The translations under genes were made by a program, and so were the position numbers. From assembly GCA_020436085.1 (NCBI GenBank), contig JAGQYM010000002.1, positions 89,117 to 153,116 on the forward strand: 64,000 nucleotides of DNA. Direction: 5' to 3'. The notes under the pieces are model-generated. The model was not told where the DNA came from and ran no database searches. It was given only the letters and a program-made list of their open reading frames with translations. The DNA comes from Cyclobacteriaceae bacterium (GTDB lineage: Bacteria; Bacteroidota; Bacteroidia; Cytophagales; Cyclobacteriaceae). This document shows positions 33,737 to 42,665 of the stretch, one piece after another. Position 1 is the first letter of the stretch; every line of letters starts with the position of its first letter.

Positions 33737-36154
33737 ATGTGGACACGCCTCGCTCATTTTGTTATTAAATACCGGCTTCCGCTTGTCATTTTGATCGGAA
33801 TAATCACTGCTTTTATGGGTTATCACGCCCGAAAAGCTGAGATGAGCTATGATTTCCGGAGCACCGTGCCCGCCAATGATCCAGACCAAGTTTTCCTTAC
33901 AGAATTCAGGAAGCAATTTGGTGAAGATGGCAACATCGTAGCGGTCGGGTTAAAGGACAGTTCGATCTACGACTATGCGAATTTTGAGAAGCTGCGTAAG
34001 TTCTGCGTGGCTGTTAAGGGAATGACGGGCGTGAATGATGTCATTTCATTGCCACTGATCAAGCAAATTGAAAAAGACACCGCCAAAACGCAGTTTATTC
34101 TGACAGATGTGTTTCCCGGCAAGCTCACCAGTCAGCAACAACTAGACAGTCTGCTGCAGGAAGCAAAGAAGCAGCGTTTTTACATTGGCCAGATTGTAAA
34201 TGAAACCAACGGTGCAATTGCCATACTCATCTCAATTCAAAAGGAAGTACTCAATTCATCAGATCGGGTTGGGCTTACTGACCAAATTATTGCTGAAGGA
34301 CAGAAATTTTCTGGCGATACGGGTATTCAACTTCACTATGCGGGGTTACCCTTTGTTCGCTCGGTGATCACAAGTCAGGTAGGGCAGGAGTTGAAAATAT
34401 TTCTTTTAGTATCTGTAATAATCACGGGAGTTATTCTCTTGATTTTTTTCAGATCGTTCCGTGCGGTGCTTTTTCCACTCATCGTGATTGGTATCATCGT
34501 GGTGTGGGTGCTTGGCACCATTTCTCTGTTTGGATTTAAGATATCTCTTCTAAGCGGAATGATTCCGCCCATTATCGTGGTGATTGGTATTCCCAATGCC
34601 ATTTACTTGATGAATAAGTATCATACCGAGTTTGCATCGCATGGCAACAAGATTTTGGCCATCAGCAGAGTGGTGCGAAAGGTTGGTTTGGCCACGTTTC
34701 TCACCAACCTGACTACAGCCATCGGTTTCTTGGTGTTGCTTACTGCTGATATTACCATACTCCGCGAGTTTGGAATTGTGGCAGGCATTAATGTGATGGC
34801 CACTTTTGTAGTCAGCCTCATACTCATTCCCGGAGTTTTTTCGTGGATGCCGCCCCCTTCTGCAAAACACTTGAAGCACCTTGATGTCAAAGGCTTTGAT
34901 AAAATACTAACCACGGTGGATTTGTTGGTTCATCGCCATCGTGTATTTATTTATTCAGGTGCGATTGCTGCAGTAGTGCTGGCCGTTATTGGTATGACGC
35001 GCCTTCATGCCATGTCCTACATGGTAGATGACCTTCCGGAAGAGAGCGTTGTTAAGAAAGACCTCGAGTTTTTTGAAGAGAACTTCAGCGGTGTGATGCC
35101 GCTGGAAGTGGTGGTAAACACCGGCAAGCGAAGAGGTGTCATTGACGTACGGAATCTTCAGAAGATAGATGAACTTGAACGCTTTCTGGCAGAGCAAAAA
35201 GACATCTCTAATCCGGTATCGCTAGTGAGTTTTGTAAAGGCGGCTAAGCAAGCGTTTTATAATAACAATCCCAATCGCTATGCATTGCCCGACAGTCGTG
35301 AACGGGGATTTATTCTCCGTTATATGAAGGGACAGTCAGATAGTTCTGGATTGTTCAAATCTTTTGTCGATTCTACCATGCAAACGATGCGCATCTCGAT
35401 GCAGGTGGCAGACATCGGATCGGACAAGATGGATTCGTTGGTTAATCAGGTGATTCAGCCGAAGATAGATACAATCTTTGCTGGCACAGATATTACGGCC
35501 AAGATCACTGGAACCACTCCTTTGTTTATTAAAGGAAATAAATTTCTGATCACCAATCTGCGCGGTAGTTTGCTGTTGGCCTTTGGTCTTATCGCCATCA
35601 CCATGGGACTGTTGTTTGCCAATGCCCGGATGATTGTAATTTCATTGATTCCAAATTTCATTCCTATGATGATCACGGCTGCTATTATGGGTTACTTTGG
35701 CATTCCGCTAAAGCCAAGCACTGTATTGATTTTTAGTATCACGTTTGGAATTTCGGTGGACTATTCAATCCACTTCCTTGCGAAGTATCGCCAAGAGCTT
35801 CATGCACGCAGTTTCTTCGTGCCTGTGGCTGTTAGCAATTCGATATTGGAAGTAGGCAAGAGTATGATTTATACATCCATTGTGCTATTTGCTGGATTTA
35901 TCATTTTCACTTTTTCGTCATTCGGAGGAACAATTGCGTTGGGGCTACTAACATCAACCACATTGTTGATTTCGATGTTTACCAATTTAATTCTGCTGCC
36001 TTCACTAATCATGACTTTTGATCGCGGTAGGCACGAGCGCGGAGAGCATGCCCTGATTGATGAGTTTGATCCTGACTCGTATCCATCGGCTGAGGACGAG
36101 GCCATTGACCTGGATAAGATTAAGATCCACAACAGGCACAGCGCAGCGGAGTGA
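33737..36154 (+). CDS. RND/MMPL family transporter
   Basis: The 805-residue inner-membrane protein has the RND layout: TM1 (about 11-30), a large periplasmic loop, a block of five helices (about 225-370), then a repeat of the same plan (TM near 405-425, loop, five helices at about 625-765). Both halves resemble MMPL domains; conserved segments include GMIPPIIVVIGIPNAIYLMNK and the second-half counterpart ITFGISVDYSIHFLAKYRQE. The C-terminal tail is acidic and cytoplasmic. No membrane-fusion protein or outer-membrane factor is nearby, so it may move lipids or hydrophobic compounds on its own, as hopanoid or mycolate exporters do; this is inference. Confidence 0.88.
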   Translation: MWTRLAHFVIKYRLPLVILIGIITAFMGYHARKAEMSYDFRSTVPANDPDQVFLTEFRKQFGEDGNIVAVGLKDSSIYDYANFEKLRKFCVAVKGMTGVNDVISLPLIKQIEKDTAKTQFILTDVFPGKLTSQQQLDSLLQEAKKQRFYIGQIVNETNGAIAILISIQKEVLNSSDRVGLTDQIIAEGQKFSGDTGIQLHYAGLPFVRSVITSQVGQELKIFLLVSVIITGVILLIFFRSFRAVLFPLIVIGIIVVWVLGTISLFGFKISLLSGMIPPIIVVIGIPNAIYLMNKYHTEFASHGNKILAISRVVRKVGLATFLTNLTTAIGFLVLLTADITILREFGIVAGINVMATFVVSLILIPGVFSWMPPPSAKHLKHLDVKGFDKILTTVDLLVHRHRVFIYSGAIAAVVLAVIGMTRLHAMSYMVDDLPEESVVKKDLEFFEENFSGVMPLEVVVNTGKRRGVIDVRNLQKIDELERFLAEQKDISNPVSLVSFVKAAKQAFYNNNPNRYALPDSRERGFILRYMKGQSDSSGLFKSFVDSTMQTMRISMQVADIGSDKMDSLVNQVIQPKIDTIFAGTDITAKITGTTPLFIKGNKFLITNLRGSLLLAFGLIAITMGLLFANARMIVISLIPNFIPMMITAAIMGYFGIPLKPSTVLIFSITFGISVDYSIHFLAKYRQELHARSFFVPVAVSNSILEVGKSMIYTSIVLFAGFIIFTFSSFGGTIALGLLTSTTLLISMFTNLILLPSLIMTFDRGRHERGEHALIDEFDPDSYPSAEDEAIDLDKIKIHNRHSAAE

Positions 36155-36196
36155 TTTAATTATTTCAAAAAAGAATATTGTTAGTTATTAATAGAA

Positions 36197-39100
36197 ATGT
36201 CGGCACGATATAAAGAGTATAAAGAACTGGATTTCGCGAAGATTGCTTCGGAGGTACTCACATTTTGGGAGGAGAATAAAATTTTTGAAGAGTCTATTAG
36301 CAGAAGAGAAGGTAAGCCTACTTTCACTTTCTACGAAGGGCCACCATCAGCAAATGGTACGCCTGGTATTCACCACGTGATGGCTCGCACGGTGAAAGAC
36401 ATCTTTTGCCGTTTCAAAACTTTCGAGGGATACCAGGTGAAGCGCAAAGGAGGCTGGGATACGCATGGTCTACCAGTAGAACTTCAGGTGGAAAAAGAAC
36501 TCGGCATCACTAAGGATGACATCGGTGTAAAAATCTCGGTTGAAGATTACAACAGGAAGTGTCGTGAGACGGTGATGAAATACAAAAACCAGTGGAACGA
36601 CCTCACTGTGAAGATGGGCTATTGGGTAGATCTTGAACATCCTTATGTCACCTACGAGAATGACTACATCGAGTCGTTGTGGTGGCTGTTAAAGCAATTG
36701 TATGAGAAGGGACTTTTATACAAAGGCTACAGCATACAACCCTATTCACCCACGGATGGAACAGGACTCAGTTCACACGAGTTGAATCTGCCAGGTTGTT
36801 ACAAGGATGTAAAAGACACCTCGATCACGGCACAGTTCAAAGTGATCAAGGACAGTCAATCGTTAAAGTTCATTGATGGTGATGAAGAACTATTCATACT
36901 TGCGTGGACAACCACTCCGTGGACATTACCCGGAAACTGTGCGCTGGCGGTTGGCGAGAAGATAGAGTATGTGAAAGTAAAAACGTACAATGCGTACACC
37001 TTCAAGCCGGTAAGTGTTATTCTGGCCAAGGAAAGGCTAAATGCCTACTTCGATCAAAAAAGTGCCGAAGCGGATTTCGACAGCTATAAAGGAGGAGACA
37101 AGGTCATTCCTTACAAAGTGGTTGGTAGCTATTCGGGCAAAGATCTTTTAGGCATTAAATACGAACAACTTCTTCCGTATGTGAAGCCAGAAGGGAAAGC
37201 ATTCGTGGTAATAGCAGGCGACTTCGTGTCGACTGAAGATGGAACAGGTATTGTTCACACGGCCTCATTGTTTGGTGCTGACGACTTTAGAGTTTGCAAG
37301 GAAAACAATATCTCAGCTATCACTGTAAAAGATGAATTGGACAATGATGTTCCGGTGGTGAACAAGCAAGGCAAATTCGTGAAAGAGATCACTGATTTTG
37401 CTGGAATGTTTGTTCGTGAAGAGTATTACCCTGACAGCGTTCGGAATGACCCTGAGTTTAAATCGACCGATGTTTTGATAGCGATCAAACTGAAGGAAGA
37501 GAACAAGGCATTTAGAGTTGAAAAATACTTGCACAGCTATCCGCACTCGTGGCGCACTGACAAGCCTGTGCTTTACTATCCATTGGATTCCTGGTTTATC
37601 AAAACCACTGCTTTAAAACACAGAATGGTCGAGCTAAACAAGACCATCAACTGGAAGCCCGCTTCAACAGGGACAGGTCGCTTCGGCAACTGGTTGGAAA
37701 ACCTGGTGGACTGGAACCTATCACGTTCGCGTTATTGGGGAACACCACTTCCCATCTGGCGAACCAAAGACGGAAAAACAGAGAAGTGCATTGGCTCTCT
37801 CGAAGAATTGAGAAAGGAAGTCGAGCATGCGAAGAAGTTTAAAATCGAGAATACAAGATTTGACTCTCCTGAATTTGACCTACATCGTCCGTTTGTTGAT
37901 GAAGTAGTGTTGGCCGATGAGAATGGCGAGCCCATGTATCGCGAGTCGGATTTGATTGATGTGTGGTTTGATTCCGGAGCGATGCCATATGCACAACTTC
38001 ACTATCCATTTGAAAATAAGGAAGTATTTGCGAAAAGCTATCCTGCAGATTTTATTGCAGAAGGAGTGGATCAGACCAGAGGTTGGTTCTTCACATTACA
38101 TGCCATTGCCTCGATGCTGTTTGACAGCGTTGCTTTCAAAAATGTAATCTCTAACGGGCTTGTTCTGGATAAGAATGGAAACAAGATGTCGAAGAGTAAG
38201 GGCAACGTGGTCAACCCATTCGAAACCATCGAAAAGTACGGGCCTGATGTAGTGCGTTGGTACATGATTGAGAATGCACCCCCTTGGGACAATTTGAAAT
38301 TTGATGAAGATGGAATCGTAGAAGTAAAGCGAAGATTTTTCGGCACGCTATTAAATACATATTCTTTCTTTGCCCTATATGCGAATATCGATGGATTTGT
38401 AAAAGATGAAGCCGACAAGGTATCATACGACAAACTTTCGCATCTCGATAGATGGATTATTTCAAAACTGCAGTCACTCATTATCGAAGTCACTGCAGCT
38501 TACAATGACTATGAGCCAACAAAAGCAGCAAGGGCAATTCAAGATTTTGTGAACGATCACTTGTCCAACTGGTACGTACGTCTTAACCGCAAACGTTTCT
38601 GGCAGCCAACTGCCGGAGATAAAGTGGCGATGACGGAGAACAAGAAGGCTGCATATGAAACATTGTACGAGTGTATTATGGTAGTGGGCCAGTTGATGGC
38701 TCCAATCGCCCCCTTCTTTTCGGAGTGGCTTTATAAAAACCTCACTGACAACATTCGCGAAAAAGCAAAAGGTAATAACACACCTCTACAGTATCCTTCT
38801 GTTCACTTGACAGATCTTATGAAGGCTGAAAAAGAGAAAATTGACGGTGAGCTCGAGCAGTCTATGGAGTACGCACAAAGGATCAGTTCGTTGGTGCATT
38901 CTATCCGCAAGGGGACCAAAATCAAGGTAAGAACACCTCTGCAAAAGGTCATGCTTCCGGTTTTGGACGATCAATTTGCCAGCAGAGTAAAGAGTGTAGA
39001 AGAGATTATCAAAGCGGAAGTGAATGTAAAAGGAATAGAGTACATCGATGATGCATCCGGTGTTTTAGTTAAAAAAGTAAAACCCAACTTTGCCAAATTA

Positions 39101-39586
39101 GGTCGTCAATACGGTGCGAAGATGAAAGACGTTGCTGCTGTGATCAACTCATTTACAAAAGAAGATATTGCAGCAGTTGAAAAGGGCACCTTGACAAAGG
39201 GAGGATTTGATTTCGTAGTGGATGATGTGATTATTTCATCTGAGGATATCCCTGGCTGGTCAGTGGCATCGGAAGGTGGTATCACGGTAGCTTTGGATAT
39301 CACGATTACGGATGAGCTGAAGCGTGAGGGCATAGCCCGTGATTTTGTGAACAGAATTCAGAATCTTCGTAAGGAAATGGGTTTAGAAGTTTTGGACAAG
39401 ATATCTATTGAAGTAGAGAAAGGGCAGAATGGAAGTGCGTCAGTAACCGAGGCACTTACTCAATTCAAGGACTATATCAGCACCGAAACCCAGGCGCTCA
39501 GTCTCGAGTTAAAGGAGCAGGTGAAGGAAGCCACGGAGGTAGATATGGATGAATTTATGTTGAAAGTGAAGATAAGCGTGAAATGA
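36197..39586 (+). CDS. ileS: Isoleucyl-tRNA synthetase, IleRS2-like, with swapped HIGH motif
   Basis: IleRS charges tRNA-Ile. At 1129 residues it is longer than the E. coli type (938) and resembles the eukaryote-like IleRS2 class. The KMSKS motif is at residues 663-667 (NGNKMSKSKGN). The class I signature region reads NGTPGIHHVMART: residues 57-60 are G-I-H-H where most class I enzymes have H-x-G-H, so the first His and the Gly are exchanged. The CP1 editing domain (about 200-430; TTPWTLPGN and GTGIVHTASLFGADD) is present, and the C-terminal part has no zinc-finger cysteine cluster that I can see. lspA starts in the ATGA overlap at its stop. In other bacteria a GxHH signature in IleRS2 goes with very high mupirocin tolerance; here this is inference. 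Confidence 0.95.
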   Translation: MSARYKEYKELDFAKIASEVLTFWEENKIFEESISRREGKPTFTFYEGPPSANGTPGIHHVMARTVKDIFCRFKTFEGYQVKRKGGWDTHGLPVELQVEKELGITKDDIGVKISVEDYNRKCRETVMKYKNQWNDLTVKMGYWVDLEHPYVTYENDYIESLWWLLKQLYEKGLLYKGYSIQPYSPTDGTGLSSHELNLPGCYKDVKDTSITAQFKVIKDSQSLKFIDGDEELFILAWTTTPWTLPGNCALAVGEKIEYVKVKTYNAYTFKPVSVILAKERLNAYFDQKSAEADFDSYKGGDKVIPYKVVGSYSGKDLLGIKYEQLLPYVKPEGKAFVVIAGDFVSTEDGTGIVHTASLFGADDFRVCKENNISAITVKDELDNDVPVVNKQGKFVKEITDFAGMFVREEYYPDSVRNDPEFKSTDVLIAIKLKEENKAFRVEKYLHSYPHSWRTDKPVLYYPLDSWFIKTTALKHRMVELNKTINWKPASTGTGRFGNWLENLVDWNLSRSRYWGTPLPIWRTKDGKTEKCIGSLEELRKEVEHAKKFKIENTRFDSPEFDLHRPFVDEVVLADENGEPMYRESDLIDVWFDSGAMPYAQLHYPFENKEVFAKSYPADFIAEGVDQTRGWFFTLHAIASMLFDSVAFKNVISNGLVLDKNGNKMSKSKGNVVNPFETIEKYGPDVVRWYMIENAPPWDNLKFDEDGIVEVKRRFFGTLLNTYSFFALYANIDGFVKDEADKVSYDKLSHLDRWIISKLQSLIIEVTAAYNDYEPTKAARAIQDFVNDHLSNWYVRLNRKRFWQPTAGDKVAMTENKKAAYETLYECIMVVGQLMAPIAPFFSEWLYKNLTDNIREKAKGNNTPLQYPSVHLTDLMKAEKEKIDGELEQSMEYAQRISSLVHSIRKGTKIKVRTPLQKVMLPVLDDQFASRVKSVEEIIKAEVNVKGIEYIDDASGVLVKKVKPNFAKLGRQYGAKMKDVAAVINSFTKEDIAAVEKGTLTKGGFDFVVDDVIISSEDIPGWSVASEGGITVALDITITDELKREGIARDFVNRIQNLRKEMGLEVLDKISIEVEKGQNGSASVTEALTQFKDYISTETQALSLELKEQVKEATEVDMDEFMLKVKISVK

Positions 39587-40299
39587 GGGCACAGAGATAT
39601 TTCCTTGTCGCCCTGGCGGTGATTTTAATTGACCAGACTAGCAAGCTCCTTGTCCACAATTATATGTACATCCACGAGGAGATTAATGTAATTGGCGAAT
39701 GGTTTAAGCTTCATTATTTGTTAAATCCCGGGATGGCTTTTGGTCTCAAGTGGGACAATGAATTTGGAAAACTTGCGCTAACAGTCTTTAGAATTGGTGC
39801 GATGGTCGGCATCGGCTACTATTTGTACCGAATGACCCTGAGAAGGATGCATCCAGGTTTCCTGTTTAGCATGGCACTCATATTGGGCGGTGCGGTAGGA
39901 AATGTCATTGATAGCACTTTTTATGGTGTACTGCTCGACAATCAACCTTTGGGATCCTATACCCCGTGGTTTCATGGGCAGGTTATCGATATGCTTTTCT
40001 TTCCGCTGTTTGAATTTTATTGGCCTGACTGGATGCCGGTAGTTGGAGGAGAATACTTTATGTTTTTTAGTCCGGTATTTAACATCGCTGACTCCTCCAT
40101 TTTCATTGGAGTCACATCCATACTTGTTTTCCAAAAGAGATTTTTCAAGGAGACAAAATCCGAGGAAAGTGAGGAGGAAGTTGCTAAGCAGCCAGAAGAC
40201 AATAATGTTTTAATCTCAGCAGAAGGTCATTTGATGTCGGTTCCAGTTGAATCAGAGGAAAACAAAAAAGAAGGCAATTCGAATCCAGAAGCAAATTGA
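39583..40299 (+). CDS. lspA: Lipoprotein signal peptidase
   Basis: LspA removes lipoprotein signal peptides at the inner membrane after lipidation. The 238 residues have four membrane helices and the two catalytic aspartates D110 (GGAVGNVIDSTFYG) and D170 (FNIADSSIFIG). The segment between them (about 115-160) is longer than in E. coli, and a charged cytoplasmic tail of about 48 residues (KETKSEESEEEV onward) is added, so the chain exceeds the usual 160-170; the insert is common in Bacteroidota. Its ATG overlaps the ileS stop by 4 bases. The ileS–lspA pair is also found in E. coli and many other bacteria. Confidence 0.94.
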   Translation: MRAQRYFLVALAVILIDQTSKLLVHNYMYIHEEINVIGEWFKLHYLLNPGMAFGLKWDNEFGKLALTVFRIGAMVGIGYYLYRMTLRRMHPGFLFSMALILGGAVGNVIDSTFYGVLLDNQPLGSYTPWFHGQVIDMLFFPLFEFYWPDWMPVVGGEYFMFFSPVFNIADSSIFIGVTSILVFQKRFFKETKSEESEEEVAKQPEDNNVLISAEGHLMSVPVESEENKKEGNSNPEAN

Positions 40300-40300
40300 G

Positions 40301-40783
40301 ATGGCTGAGGAGCTATTAATATCAAAATCGGAGGACAAAGGAGAACGTTATGCGGCCTTGATTCCGCAGATAGAAGCTTTGGTTGCCGGAGAAACTGACG
40401 TGGTTGCTAATCTTTCCAACATCGCTGCCGCACTTAAAGAAGCCATGAATTTTTTCTGGGTTGGATTCTATCTGGTTAAGGATGATCAGTTGGTACTTGG
40501 GCCGTTTCAAGGGCCGATAGCATGCACAAGAATTCAAAAAGGCAAAGGTGTGTGTGGTACCGTTTGGCAAGAGGCAAAGACGAGGATCGTTCCCAATGTA
40601 GACGAGTTCCCAGGTCACATTGCCTGTAGCTCAGCGTCCAAATCTGAAATTGTTCTGCCGGCTTTTAAAAATGACGAGGTCGCGCTGGTGCTTGATGTCG
40701 ACAGTGATCGACTCAATGATTTTGATGACATAGACGCGCAACATCTTGAGCGGCTGATGCGTACCATTGAAAGATTTCTTTAA
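40301..40783 (+). CDS. msrC: Free methionine-(R)-sulfoxide reductase, GAF domain
   Basis: fRMsr reduces free methionine-R-sulfoxide with a GAF-fold active site. The 160-residue chain, started at the ATG at 40301 just after the lspA stop, has the family segments FFWVGFYLVKDDQLVLGPFQ, ACTRIQKGKGVCGTVW and HIACSSASKSEIVLP. The three catalytic cysteines are C75, C85 and C109, with the same spacing (10 and 24) as in the E. coli enzyme. The open frame upstream (from 40247) overlaps lspA and is not needed. It is part of the ileS–lspA–msrC–MutS-like run. Confidence 0.93.
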   Translation: MAEELLISKSEDKGERYAALIPQIEALVAGETDVVANLSNIAAALKEAMNFFWVGFYLVKDDQLVLGPFQGPIACTRIQKGKGVCGTVWQEAKTRIVPNVDEFPGHIACSSASKSEIVLPAFKNDEVALVLDVDSDRLNDFDDIDAQHLERLMRTIERFL

Positions 40784-40795
40784 CCAATTAGCTTA

Positions 40796-42577
40796 ATGAC
40801 AGATCTCAATCATTTTTACACCCAACGTAAAAATGATTTTCTGCGCGAAGGCGAAGCCTTTGCACTTACCATAAAAAAAATTTCCATCTCTAGAATTGTC
40901 GCAGCCCTCGCTATTGTCGTGGCTGGGTATTTTGGCTTCTCCAACTCCTGGATTTGGTTGGCACTTGTTCCTCTGGTTATTCTGTTCCTATTTCTCGTTG
41001 CGAAACACGGTCGCGAACAAGCCAAGCTCGATGTCAGCAAAAACCTGGTGAAACTAAACGATCTGGAACTCAAGGCCCTTGACCATCATTACACTGAGTT
41101 CAGCGATGGAGAGCGATTTGTTGACCCTCACCACGCCTATAGTTATGACCTTGATCTGTTTGGTGCAGGCTCAGTCTATCAGTATTTGAATCGGTGCGGC
41201 ACTGCGATCGGTGAAGATCAATTGGCGAATGACTTGAGTGCTCCACAACCCTCGGTTGAAAAGATTGTTGAGCGACAAAAGGCCATTAAAGAGTTGGTTG
41301 AGAAAGTAGACTTTCGTCAATGGTATTGGGCGCAAGGACACTTGCTACACGACAACACGCACGACAATGATAAATTATTCGATTGGCTCAATGGTGCAGA
41401 TGTAGTTAACGGTAACAGAAAAATTGAATTTGCACTGATCATTCTTCCAACAATATCAGTCGCGCTAATTGCATTAACCATCTACGACTTCGCTTTCTTT
41501 CCATTAATCCTGTTATCCGGAGGATTTCAATGGTTTGTCATCTCTCTGTTTTTAAAAGAGATTTCCAAAGCGGATGCCACCTTATCAAGGCATAGAAAGC
41601 CTTTTGAAAAATATGCTACGTTGCTATCGGAAATTTCTAGTCAGTCTTTTCAAGGAAATCATTTAAGAGAGATTCAGAACGAATCGGTCTTAGCTTCGCA
41701 AAAAATCCGAAAGTTCTCCCAGTTAGTCAATGCTTTCGAGTCTCGAAAAAATGGGATAGCCAACATGTTTGGCAACAGCTTGTATCTATATGATTTGCAA
41801 TGCTTGATAAAATTAGAACGCTGGAGAGCTGAAAACAAATCTCATGTAAAGAGCTGGTTGGCAAAGATCGCAGAGATAGATGCTTTAAATTCACTGGCCA
41901 CTTTCTCTTTCAACAATCCTTCAAATTGCTTCCCGGCTATTCACAGCAATTTAGCTGTCGGGGCTGTCGAAATGGGTCACCCGCTAATTTCGTCATCCGA
42001 ACGGGTCTCCAACTCGTGCAGACTTGGATTGCCTGAACATGTCATGTTAGTCACAGGAGCTAATATGGCTGGGAAGAGCACATTTCTTAGAACAATGGGT
42101 GTGAACATTGTGCTGGCGCTTTCAGGATCATCGGTGAGTGCTTCATCGTTTAGTTGTCCTCTGCTGCAACTTGTTACCAGTATGAGAGCAACAGATTCGC
42201 TTGTTGAGCACCAGTCCTATTTTTATGCCGAACTTACCAGGATTAAGAAGATCATGGATCAGGTGAAATCTGGCAGCCCTGCATTGGTACTGCTGGACGA
42301 AATATTGAGAGGAACCAATTCTCGTGACAAACAAGACGGATCAATAGGCCTAATCAAACAATTCGTTGACAATAAATCTCTTGTGATCCTTGCCTCACAT
42401 GATGTTGTTCTTGGCGATCTTCAAAAGGAGTTCCCTGACGCCATTCGCAATTTTTGCTTTGAAAGCGAGATTGAAAATGACGTTTTAAAGTTTGACTATG
42501 CTCTAAAGGAGGGCGTGGCTCAGCGCGCCAACGCTACCTACCTGATGAAGAAGATGGGCATCTTGCCTGCCGACTAG
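40796..42577 (+). CDS. Membrane-anchored MutS-like ATPase
   Basis: The 593-residue protein has a MutS-type C-terminal ATPase: Walker A GANMAGKST (K427), the EHQSYFYAEL segment, Walker B VLLDEILRG (D501, E502) and ILASHD. Upstream is a MutS core/lever-like helical region (about 100-400) but no MutS domain I or mismatch-binding Phe-x-Glu. Two pairs of hydrophobic helices are visible, near 30-70 and 210-255, so it is predicted to sit in the inner membrane. MutS-related proteins of this kind recur in Bacteroidota; I know of no demonstrated function. It starts 12 bases after msrC. Classical mismatch repair is unlikely. Confidence 0.85.
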   Translation: MTDLNHFYTQRKNDFLREGEAFALTIKKISISRIVAALAIVVAGYFGFSNSWIWLALVPLVILFLFLVAKHGREQAKLDVSKNLVKLNDLELKALDHHYTEFSDGERFVDPHHAYSYDLDLFGAGSVYQYLNRCGTAIGEDQLANDLSAPQPSVEKIVERQKAIKELVEKVDFRQWYWAQGHLLHDNTHDNDKLFDWLNGADVVNGNRKIEFALIILPTISVALIALTIYDFAFFPLILLSGGFQWFVISLFLKEISKADATLSRHRKPFEKYATLLSEISSQSFQGNHLREIQNESVLASQKIRKFSQLVNAFESRKNGIANMFGNSLYLYDLQCLIKLERWRAENKSHVKSWLAKIAEIDALNSLATFSFNNPSNCFPAIHSNLAVGAVEMGHPLISSSERVSNSCRLGLPEHVMLVTGANMAGKSTFLRTMGVNIVLALSGSSVSASSFSCPLLQLVTSMRATDSLVEHQSYFYAELTRIKKIMDQVKSGSPALVLLDEILRGTNSRDKQDGSIGLIKQFVDNKSLVILASHDVVLGDLQKEFPDAIRNFCFESEIENDVLKFDYALKEGVAQRANATYLMKKMGILPAD

Positions 42578-42665
42578 GCCTTCCGCCATTTTCTGGTTTT
42601 GGCTCAGGGTTAAAATTGCTATATTGAGTTTGCACTTAAACCTTAGCACACCTAACTCCATTATC

